Notes under the pieces: generated by a model | What the model saw: only the letters and a program-made list of their open reading frames with translations | Databases searched by the model: none | Told to the model about the DNA's origin: nothing | Program-made: the position numbers and the translations under genes | In this document: in pieces, positions 55,486-64,000 of the stretch | Layout: each line of letters begins with the position of its first letter | Position numbering within the stretch: the stretch's first letter is position 1 | Origin: Gloeophyllum trabeum ATCC 11539 | Taxonomy: Eukaryota > Basidiomycota > Agaricomycetes > Gloeophyllales > Gloeophyllaceae | NCBI RefSeq assembly: GCF_000344685.1 | Contig: NW_006920410.1 | Coordinates: 2,428,693-2,492,692, forward strand | Direction: 5' to 3' | Length of the DNA: 64,000 nucleotides

Positions 55486-58400
55486 TCAAATCGTACGGGT
55501 GGTACTGCTGCCGGCCCGACCGCCCAAGGGCAACTCGAAGGTTACCTCCCTCCCTTCTCCCCATCTCCATCCCGATGGTGGTACCCCGGCACGTCCCGCA
55601 CTGACGCTGACGTGCAAGTTCGAGAGACTCTGAGACGGATCTGATGCAGTAATGTTGCCGGTTCTCAAGTCGTAAACTACGATGGAATTGCCGTCGGCCG
55701 CGACAGTCATAGGGGTGCCCAAGAATGGAGTGAACTCTGCTGATCCGCCTGAAGGGCTCCAGAATACGAAGAGGGCGGTTTGGTGGGTTGTATCGTAGAC
55801 TGCTGATACATCGCCGTCATTCTGGATTGTCTGAAGTCCTGAAACGAGGCTCTTGTACTGGAAGGGTCCCAAGCTCGCGCCAGGGTAGACAGTATACGAC
55901 AAAGAAGCATCTTCAGGTGCGTGTTCCACCCAGGCGGCGAACAGGTCTACAGTTTCCGGAGGCTGTTTGGACGTCCCAATGGCCGACCAGTCCCCGGTTT
56001 TGTTTCCACTCTGCACAGATAAGTGGACACCCTTCGAGCCCTCGTCGAACGTATAGCCCACGTTTCCATGCCAGATTGACCGTGCTTGCGTGAAGTTGCC
56101 GCCATCCTCTGGTATAGGGAGGCCATTAACCCACACTTGCCCGACGTGCTTCCTCTGATCCAGGACGGAGTACACGGGAGCGTCGCTCGCGGACTGAATG
56201 CTATTGACCATCACATGCTGCACGTCGTCCTCGAGGAAGAACCACGCCTTCTGCCAAGTGAGATCACCGGTGTCGGGGTTGGTGTAGCGCATGGCAGCGA
56301 CGCCGACGGTGCCAGTTGAAGCGCCACCGACGAAATCTTCGACGCCTGTGTATCCGGCGTCGTCGCAGTCGAGCTCAGTGCCACCGTAGTCGACTGTTGT
56401 GCCGGGGATGAGATTCCAGTCCCATGCGGCCGCGATGTCCTCATACTCATCGCCGCGCAGGTACGTGTACAATGTGCCATCCGACAGATGGAAGCCAAAC
56501 GGCTATAGATATCGGCACGAGGTCAGCGATGGCACAATAAGGATGAATGGAACTGCTGTACATTTTGTGAGTTCGTGCACTCAGTGGTTTTCGTCCTGTC
56601 CGAGAACATCTTCAACGTTGTCACATAGCCTGGACCTCTGTGAACCTGAGACTGGCATAAGCCATAGTCCCGCGACCGCGGAATGCGAAGTGCAGCTAAA
56701 GGCGTACCATGTAATCATTGTTGTAGAACATTCTGTTGCCGTACAGTTTACCAGCATTAGCATCGGTGGTGTTCTCTGACAACGAGTAATAGGCGTCGCG
56801 AAGAACACTCGAGTTCCAGGTTTCGCCTAGCTCCAGGATCTCGGTCAAGTTTAGGTTTATACTGGCAGTAGCCCTAGAAGAAGGCGTCAGCGATTGGAAC
56901 ACCAGAAAATGTCAGCAGAACTCACTGGCCGTCTGCTACAGGAAAGCTGATAAAGCGGGGAAGAGTGCTCTACACGAATGTTGTTGAGTGTGAGCACGGA
57001 GTTGGAGACACGGGGCACGCACGAAGTCCCAGTGGAGGACACCGGTAAGAATATTGCGATAGATCATCCACCGGTCCCCGTCGATCAGAGTTTCCAGGGC
57101 CTCCCTGCTTGCGTTCGTAGCGGCCAGTTGAGTGCCAGCCGCTTCGAGCTCAATGCCCAGGTCGTCATTAGTACTGGAGCCCTCGTCATCGTGTCAGCAC
57201 CCCCCGCCTGGAGATCACCGCAGACTCACTAATCCTTTCCATAGTTGCCATTATACAGCAACCCTATATGCTGCCCGAAACTCCCATCCCTTCTGATCCC
57301 ATCACTGGAGACTTCGTCATGGACCTGCACCTCGGCGTGGATCTTCGCGAACGCGTTCTGGACGAGGGTCGCGTTGCCCGTGCGCAGGCCCTCGTCGACG
57401 CCGATCTTGGCGATGTCGAGGATGTTCGCGCCGGAGACGAAACCCTGCCCGGAGGTGAATGTGCCATAGGCGCGCGTGGTGATGTGCGTGCAGTTGGATT
57501 GTTGAGTCGGGGTGAGGACGGACAAGGGCGAGGAGAGGAGCAGGCAGGTCTCGGCGACGAGGTTGGGAATGAGGATGACCTGTGCGTTTGGGCCCGCGTC
57601 AATAGTGGTAAGGTAAAACTGTTCGGACATGTACGTTGGAGAACCAATTGGTGTTCCATAGCCCGGGAGTGCCGCAGGGACAGTTCTTCTTCCCGCCGTT
57701 ATACAGACAGTCGTACTCGGTGAAGTCATTCTGGAACCAGTAATCCATAGCTGAAGAGATGCTACTCTTCAGCTCGGTATTATTGACCCATTGGTCCCCG
57801 TTGGGTACTCCCCCGTGGAAGGCGGCAGCCATAGTACCTGTTCAAATGCACACGCATGATCAGAGCGGGAACATAGATGTTGGGTGTAGCCTCCACGTAC
57901 TGATATGATACCAGTGGGTTGCTGCGGGCCAGTTCGCCCGCTGGGCATCACAGCCGGTCGAATAATCTACCTGAGAATCGGGCCATTTCCCGTCGGATCC
58001 CAAGGAGCTCATCCTGAACAACACCGGGGAGGGCTGTCAGCGAGGCGGCGATTCGAGTGATTGGAATGCGTACCAGAAAGGGATATTAGAGACTCCAGTG
58101 ATGCCCTGTATGATCAAGGGAATGCGGCGGGAGCGAAGAGTCTCCAGGTCAGACTCCATGGATGAGGTAGGAGCTGCATTATCTGCTGACGTTGAGGTAC
58201 TTGGTATGCCAGGAGCGTTCGGGGACTGCCCGTATTGACCTGTTAGTGCACCATCATGCGTGTGCGGTAAGAGACTGACCAGAGAAATTGACGACGCCTC
58301 AACCGGGATAAAAGGTATCGTACTCGTCACAATGTACGAGGAAGACGGAAGCGGGGATGATGCAGACGTGCTGATACTTTGGGCAGATGCAAGCGTGGAA

Positions 58401-58567
58401 CTAGCAATGACCAACGAAGTGTACGACGCGGATGGAATCGATACAAGAAGCGAAGACGGATCAGAAGAGACAGCAGGGAGAGCGATAACACCTTGAGAAG
58501 CGAAAGAGAATAACGGGATAAACGAGAGACAGGCAAGGGTTAGCGAACCCTTTAAAGCGGATAACAT
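55486..58567 (-). CDS. Secreted polysaccharide lyase family 8 (hyaluronate/chondroitin/xanthan lyase-like)
   Basis: Nine exons: 58567-58074, 58013-57901, 57837-57635, 57579-57230, 57173-57023, 56969-56926, 56873-56708, 56645-56562 and 56502-55486, giving 873 aa. The start MLSALKGSLTLACLSFIPLF is a signal peptide, followed by ~120 Ser/Thr/Pro-rich residues. The catalytic (alpha/alpha) part has SGANILDIAKIG (Asn region) and DGSFGQHIGLLYNGNYGKD (His and Tyr of the active site). The beta-sandwich part starts with NRMFYNNDYMVHRGPGYVTT, then PFGFHLSDGTLYTYLRGDEY and WDWNLIPGTTVDYGG. PL8 enzymes cleave uronic-acid polysaccharides by beta-elimination; specificity cannot be told. Six NxS/T sites suggest glycosylation. 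The segment bridging exons 4 and 5 (KDYTNDD) was chosen because other acceptors create a stop. Confidence 0.93.
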
Positions 58568-59333
58568 GACAGACGAGAGCTGGAGCACAGGCAATCCCCA
58601 GTGCAGCTTTAGGCAAGAACCTGCACGTTTACGACACGGCTGACCGGGCTAATCAAAGCAGTCGGCTGACCAGTCATGATCAGAAATCCATCCGCATTGC
58701 TTGGCATGCATTGAAACCGCATAACTGCCACAAACTGGGCATTGCGGAACTGCAGAACAACATCAGTGAAGCCCGCCAATGCTTATTTTAGGAGACCTCG
58801 AGTGCTTACTTTGTTTGCTTGTCCGTCTTTCTGTCCCGATTGCTCATGAGCTTGATCAGGCTGGCTGTGCAGCAGATCTCAGATTGCCTCCCGCCGATCG
58901 GAATGCCACACCTTGCCCCGACCGGAACTAAGTACAGAACATGGTCCCGGATGCCTTCTCGCAAGTCCAGCACCATTGACCTCTCGCAGGGGTGGCACAG
59001 TGTCGCTGGAGATTACCAGGAAATAACCGAATTATTGTGATATATACAGGCTCGAGAAATATTGGGGTAATGTACATGAAGTCGATGATTACCCGCAACT
59101 AGTATCATCGGTGGGTCAGGAACATGTAGAAGGTCTGGGATTCTAACCGTCATCAGCGATAGACACAACGTCGTGCAAGGTGATGCCATAGTCGGAATGG
59201 TCAGTTCACATCCATCGGCACCATCGTGGTCAGTCGCTGCTTGCGAACAGGATTCGCCAGAGCACTGAGGTTTATGTCTCTGCAGGGCAGGTTTACTGTC
59301 AACTAGCCTATATACAATCGAAACCTAATCCAC
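58568..59333. other. Intergenic region PL8 / MYND gene
   Basis: About 770 bp: PL8 promoter on the left and 3' flank of the MYND gene on the right. No recognisable feature beyond chance frames. Confidence 0.45.
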
Positions 59334-60169
59334 TCACTTTATAAGATCATCCACTGGAATACGCCCATCCGGTTGCTCGCGCGCGATCTTCGCGTAGCTG
59401 TCCAAGTAGGCCTGGTTAATATACCTGCAGCCGAATATCACACCTTGGCCGCCGTCCTTATGGATCCACATGAAGGGAACGAGAATATTACGTCCAGGCG
59501 CATCCATGAGGCCTCGCGCTTCACATTCCTTCCGCATTTGATCCCTGGTGTTCTCGAGGTTCGGAGGGGGTTGATCAATCAGCGCCGCCTTATCAATTTG
59601 GAACAACTTCGGCACTTTCTTTGGGATGGGAGGAGGCTCGAGGCCAGACATGAGGTATCGTAGGTGCTCCGCCGCCATACGCGTGTCGATGGACTCGACG
59701 TGGCAAGAAAGCGCTACGCATTTGGTGTCCGCGTTCTCCGGGTGGTTCATCAAGTTCATAACAGTCACGAGTACCACGTCGATGTCGGCCATAAAGTCTG
59801 CGTCAACGGTTAGCTTCTTAGCCAGCTTGAGGGTGGGCTGGTTGTTAGGGTCATTCTGATTACAGAGCCTCTTGTGGGTGGGCCTGGAGAATAACTAAGT
59901 CAGCAGGAACGGTGATCATAGCTTCTGAAACATCTCACCAGTCAGCCTTTTGACACTGCGGCACAGCGCATGAGCAAGGGAAGCTGGTAATTACCTGGCA
60001 TCCTACGCACCTCTCTCGAGCAGTAGCCCATAGTTTTGCATCGAGAACACAATTTTATGTCCGCCTTGTTGTCCTTCAGTTTCCGACAATTGGCGCATTC
60101 CCAAGTCTTCCTGACCACAGGTACTTCCTGGCTCTCAGAGTCTTCAACTTCTTGAACTACGGCAGGCAT
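59334..60169 (-). CDS. MYND-type zinc finger protein
   Basis: Three exons: 60169-60011, 59955-59939 and 59883-59334, giving 241 aa. The MYND finger (about residues 24-66) is WECANCRKLKDNK, LCSRCKTMGYCSRECQKADW and PTHKRLC, a complete set of zinc-binding Cys/His residues interrupted by a 17-nt exon encoding CQKAD. The rest (MADIDVVLVTVMNLMNHPEN, MWIHKDGGQGVIFGCRY) is of unknown function and common in agaricomycete MYND proteins. Such proteins are numerous in these fungi and usually uncharacterised. The stop TGA at 59334-59336 is embedded in a perfect donor (AA/gtgagt), so the real protein might continue through a further intron. Confidence 0.85.
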
Positions 60170-60519
60170 ATTGAAAACGCTGGTGGCAAGAATTGCTGTA
60201 CTTCACGCAATATCGACGTTCTCCTTACAGAGAAGACTGATAGGCTTTTGCGTTGGGAACACGAAGCAAACAGTTATGCATTTGGAAAGTCCGCGGACGT
60301 AATACATTACTCTCGGCTAAATATACCCTAGTGTGGGTCCATATGTACGACGGCAGTCCCAAGATCAAGAATGAAAGCAATGGCTACAGATCCCACATGA
60401 CGGTGGGGATAACTACAGGATATGGCTACAATAAAGGTCACGTCTATGGGAGATACGTTGGTTGTGATCATAATGTCCTTTTCGCCCCGGAAGCAGTCTG
60501 GGGATGCGTTGCTTGCGCT
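60170..60519. other. Intergenic region MYND / SUR7-like
   Basis: About 350 bp between two minus-strand genes: MYND promoter and SUR7-like 3' flank. Nothing else recognised. Confidence 0.5.
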
Positions 60520-61437
60520 CTACTTGCCACCACTGGTTACATGCAGTTTGGCCAGTGCGCAGACAAGGGGTACGGCGTAGAAAGCATATGCTACGTACAC
60601 CACTAGAGGTAAGTGTCAGCCAAATCCTGCGCGAGATAAGGATCAGCTTACTGATAAAGCCATTGCTGGTATTGGCAACGAGGGCGGGGGCACTACCGCC
60701 GGCCTTCGTGATCGTCTTGTTGAAGTCTTCTACGGCCTTGCCAAACCACATACGAATGACCAGGAAAGACGTCAAACCTAGAGGGGTGATAGAACTTAGA
60801 TATGTACATAAGCGAAGTATTGGCGGTACCAACCGATCATGAACCCAAACAAGCCAACCCAAGCGACAAGACGCTGGATGGTCGGTCTGTCCAGCGCGGT
60901 CTCCATCTTTGGGCCGAGCTTGTGGCGGAACGAGGTCATAGAGAAGAGCAGGAAGAATAAGATTGAGAAGCCCAGTGAAACTGCGATGAAGGCTGGCGTC
61001 GTAGCAGTGGGTGCAGACAAGAGGTCCGGTGCATTATCAGGTAAGACGGACAGGTCTACAGGATGCGCTGAGTATGTGGGGAAATGCGCATAAGTGAAGA
61101 GAACCTACCATAGACAGGCGACAGCGTCGGAACTGTGCAAGTTACTTCGGATCCATCATTCGGCCGAGAGCAGGAACCTTTGCACAATGTGAGTCAGATG
61201 CTTGCGAGACAAGAGAAGGCACCAATTACCGAGCGCTCCCAGAAAGACAGTAGGGCCATCGATGTGTTGCGTTGAGTCTTGCGTGAGGGAGAGAGACGGA
61301 GAAACCGTCAACAATGCGACCCGGTCGTGCAGCATCACTGTGGGGGATAGGTATGCGAAGAGGGATAGCAGCAGAGCCGTCAAGGACAGTGCTGGAGAAA
61401 GGTAGAGCGTAATGAACTTGGATAGGCCAGCAATCAT
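60520..61437 (-). CDS. SUR7/PalI-like four-transmembrane protein
   Basis: Five exons: 61437-61230, 61177-61109, 61067-60834, 60777-60652 and 60602-60520, giving 239 aa. Four membrane helices are evident: residues ~12-32 (YLSPALSLTALLLSLFAYLS), then after an extracellular loop of ~95 residues FIAVSLGFSILFFLLFSM, LVAWVGLFGFMIGLTSFLVI and YVAYAFYAVPLVCALAKL. The loop holds two cysteines (GSCSR..VTCTVP), the claudin-like pair found in SUR7/PalI proteins, which act in eisosome/plasma-membrane domains or pH signalling. The family assignment rests on topology plus the cysteine pair, so it is moderate. Exon 2 uses an AAG acceptor. It is notable that the window also carries the eisosome core gene PIL1. 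Confidence 0.72.
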
Positions 61438-62169
61438 AACGTCTAGCGTTCAATGCGATTCTTGAAAGAGAGACGGAGGATTAAAGACAGTCGTAAAAGT
61501 CAAGACTTGAGGAAAGAGAGAACGAGAAAAGTGATCCTGCGACACCGGGCGCAATGGAAAAGCCAGCAGACGTCCATTGAGACTTATATACGGCGGGCTG
61601 TAGGTCCAGAATTCTAGCATCAATTACGGACACAACAATAAGACAACAAGGCGCGAGACCGCCGTCCAGCAAGAATGGGACAAGGAACAATGCACAAAGC
61701 GGTCTGATCAGTCTTGCACGTCGAAGCCGTGGTAACCAGGGTGCATGACGTAAGCAATAGCCGCCGTCCTTGTTCTGCTTTCGCGCCCTCCATACAACAT
61801 CTTGAGCGTCGGCGAGCTTTTTGCTGGTGATGGCTTCCCTTGCGCGTCGGCGGGATTTGTCTGGTAATGCCATTACGACCCGTGCTTGTTCTAGACCGGC
61901 TATTTCATTGCGCACAGAGAAGGCTCTATGTCCCATCGGTTAGGGTGCCCTCCAGCCACAGGCTCCTCAGGCTGAAGTGGTCCAGGTTCCATCCGACCAT
62001 GCAGTCCGAGTATCAGAGGACCACAGCCTGTAGCTTCGAGGGTCTACTGCCATGTATCACGGAGACTGGACCATGCTCGTGATTGGATTAACGCTCCCCT
62101 CCTATCCAACCGGCCACGGGATCAATCGCTTGATATGTTGTGCCGTCACAATCAACTGGTACATTAACC
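61438..62169. other. Divergent intergenic region SUR7-like / amidase B
   Basis: About 730 bp. A minus-strand ATG frame of 151 codons (61481-61936) covers most of it but has no recognisable family and lies where the SUR7-like 5' leader must be; not called. No repeats seen. Confidence 0.45.
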
Positions 62170-64000
62170 ATGGCTCTGCCCACAAGGATAGCCAGAGCTG
62201 CAATGTCTTCCGGCAAGTGGCAAGAACTGGCGAAGGCGAAGAGAGAGCAGCTCCAACAAGGTATCCCTAAAGAATGGACCATTTCCCCGCGCTCGGAGTC
62301 CAATGTACTTCAGATTCCTGGCGAATGTGGGGTACTGAGCTCCCAAGAATTGGAGATTACATCTCTCTCAGACGTTTCCGTACTCCTGCGCAATATAGCC
62401 ACTGCCAAATGGTCTTCGCTCGAAGTGACCAGGGCTTTCTGCAAGCGTGCTGCGATCGCCCATCAAGTGGTCAGTACTACGAGGTAGATTCACTATACGC
62501 TGACTGATCTCTGGAAACTCAGACGAACTGCTTGACCGATGCTTTCTTTGACTCTGCATTGAAGAAGGCAGCAGAGTTGGACGACTACCTTCAACGGAAC
62601 GGCAAGGTGGTCGGACCCCTTCACGGCCTCCCTATATCGCTGAAAGACCAGTTCCAAGTCAAAGGGTACCCCACGCCAATGGGTTAGTCCGGACCTTAGA
62701 CGTTATCCGAGCCGTACTTAGATATCGCAGGATACACCTCTTGGCTTGACAAGGTGGCCGAAGAAGATGCCGTCGTCGTCCAAATTCTTCGAGAGTCCGG
62801 TGCCGTGATATACGTGCGAACCAATGTACCGCAGACCTTGATGGTGCAGTCCAGTAGTGCCTTGAGGTTCTTGGGCTAACACACTCGTTCAGTGGACGGA
62901 GACGTATAACAATGTTTACGGCCGTACGGTTAACCCATTCAACACGTCCCTCACGCCTGGCGGATCCAGTGGCGGAGAAGCCGCGCTACTTGCTATGCAC
63001 GGTAGTATCCTTGGTCTAGGGACCGATATCGGCGGGTTCGTTCTTTCATGAACATATGAGTCACAACTGGTACTTATAGTTGCAAACTAGATCGAGTCGG
63101 CTTCCCGCGCACTTCTGTGGTGTATACGGATTTAAACCTTCGTATCACCGCCTCCCGTGGTACGGGGCAGTCAATTCCCTGGATGGTCAGGAATCCATAT
63201 CAACTGTTGTCGGGCCAATGTCGACGTCTATGAGTGGGCTTCAAATCATTACCAAGGCCATTCTGGACGCCAAGCCCTGGCGTAAGGACCCACAGGCTCT
63301 GAGAAAGCCTTGGGACCATGAAGGATATGCTTTGAGCGAGCACGTCGGAGGCAAACGCCTATGCTTCGGTATTATGTGGGACGATGGAACTCTGAAGCCA
63401 CATCCGCCTGTCCTACGAGCGTTGAGGCAAGTCAAGGGTGCCTTGGAGGCCGCCGGACACTCGGGTACGGGCTATATTCCATGCATCCATTCATCCACGC
63501 TAATGGCTAGACAATTTCTCTCAGTTATCGATTGGACTCCTTACAAGCATGGCGAAATATATGATGTAACGGTATGCGGTGTTTCCCTCGCGCCCCGTTG
63601 TACTCTGACGTAGTCTATATCAGAGAGCCATCTGGTATGCTGATGGTGGCGAAGATTATGAAGCCTGTTTGTCGCCGACAGGAGAGCCGCTTATCAACTC
63701 AATGAAGCCGGGTGCAGATCCGCACGAAGTTGTGGCACATCGCAAGCCACGCGAACCGCTCTCAGCTTACAAGCTATGGCAGCTTCACAAGCAGAAGCGA
63801 CGGTTAAGGAAAGAGCACCTTGACCGCTGGGAGTCTACGTCCTCTAGAACGGGTACGGGGAGGCCTATTGATGCCTTGTTGTGTCCCGTTGCCCCCTACG
63901 TGGCTGTCCCTCATGGCCAGACACGGTGAGGTATTCACGGGTCTGTGGAAGCATATATTTGCTCACACAGGCAGGGCCACAGGTCCGCAGTGTATACCAT
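62170..64000 (+). CDS. Amidase (amidase-signature family), copy B, truncated by window end
   Basis: Exons: 62170-62469, 62523-62682, 62731-62843, 62893-63035, 63091-63464, 63525-63571, 63624-63925 and 63983 onward; the 3' end lies outside the window. The triad lysine is in LPISLKDQ, and the signature is [14 protein letters not shown] with [17 protein letters not shown]. Also visible are [23 protein letters not shown] and VIDWTPYKH. Exons 2-6 have exactly the same lengths (160, 113, 143, 374, 47 nt) as copy A, so the two are paralogues. The start at 62170 ([14 protein letters not shown]) adds 11 residues; the ATG at 62203 (MSSGKW) aligns better with copy A and may be the true start. Intron 3 here has a normal GT donor. 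Confidence 0.92.

Noticed and set aside
61481..61936. Minus-strand frame of 151 codons with two hydrophobic stretches
   Set aside because: It has an ATG but no family resemblance and sits where the SUR7-like 5' leader must be.

Overview
This is a gene-dense nuclear segment of a filamentous basidiomycete, most likely an Agaricomycete. Nearly every gene is cut by several short spliceosomal introns (mostly about 50-65 bp, GT..AG). Exons can be as short as 9-24 nt, coding DNA is GC-rich and intergenic gaps are small. The protein families are fungal: Pil1 eisosome core, Ssh4/Ear1-type SPRY protein, SUR7/PalI-like protein, Stm1 and Spp1. I found 33 protein-coding loci and one intron-containing tRNA-Ser. 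All gene models are my own splicing by eye; reading phase was checked across every junction.

Left third (1-20 kb): eIF4E, Pil1, a mitochondrial Mtm1/SLC25A39-type carrier, a Vam7-type SNARE, a lipid-binding-fold/methyltransferase locus that may be a fusion, the AMPK gamma subunit (Snf4) divergent from an Ssh4-like Rsp5 adaptor, a small heat shock protein with clear heat-shock elements, an unknown single-pass membrane protein, and cytosolic aspartyl-tRNA synthetase divergent from mitochondrial aspartate aminotransferase across a palindrome-rich promoter.

Middle third (20-42 kb): RNase Z, a Ser/Pro-rich unknown protein, Elongator subunit Elp5, a membrane GNAT-like protein, a dienelactone hydrolase split into 13 exons, EF-1alpha with a 5' leader intron, a PAS-kinase-like Ser/Thr kinase, ribosomal protein eL32, a MEMO1 homologue, a histidine phosphatase and the ribosome-binding protein Stm1.

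Right third (42-64 kb): the COMPASS subunit Spp1 with a very long N-terminal extension, LSm1, tRNA-Ser(UGA), divergent NDUFA5 and mitochondrial bL32, a 3-ketoacyl-CoA thiolase, ribosomal protein uS3, a secreted polysaccharide lyase family 8 enzyme, a MYND zinc-finger protein, a SUR7/PalI-like protein, and two amidase paralogues with the same intron layout on opposite strands (the second runs off the window).

The content is mostly housekeeping: translation, tRNA maturation and modification, chromatin, endosome/eisosome and mitochondrial functions. No biosynthetic cluster, CRISPR array, phage or intact transposon was seen. The most unusual items are the possible SRPBCC-methyltransferase fusion, the repeated GACTACAA palindromes between the two aspartate-related genes, the twin amidases, and three GC-AG introns.
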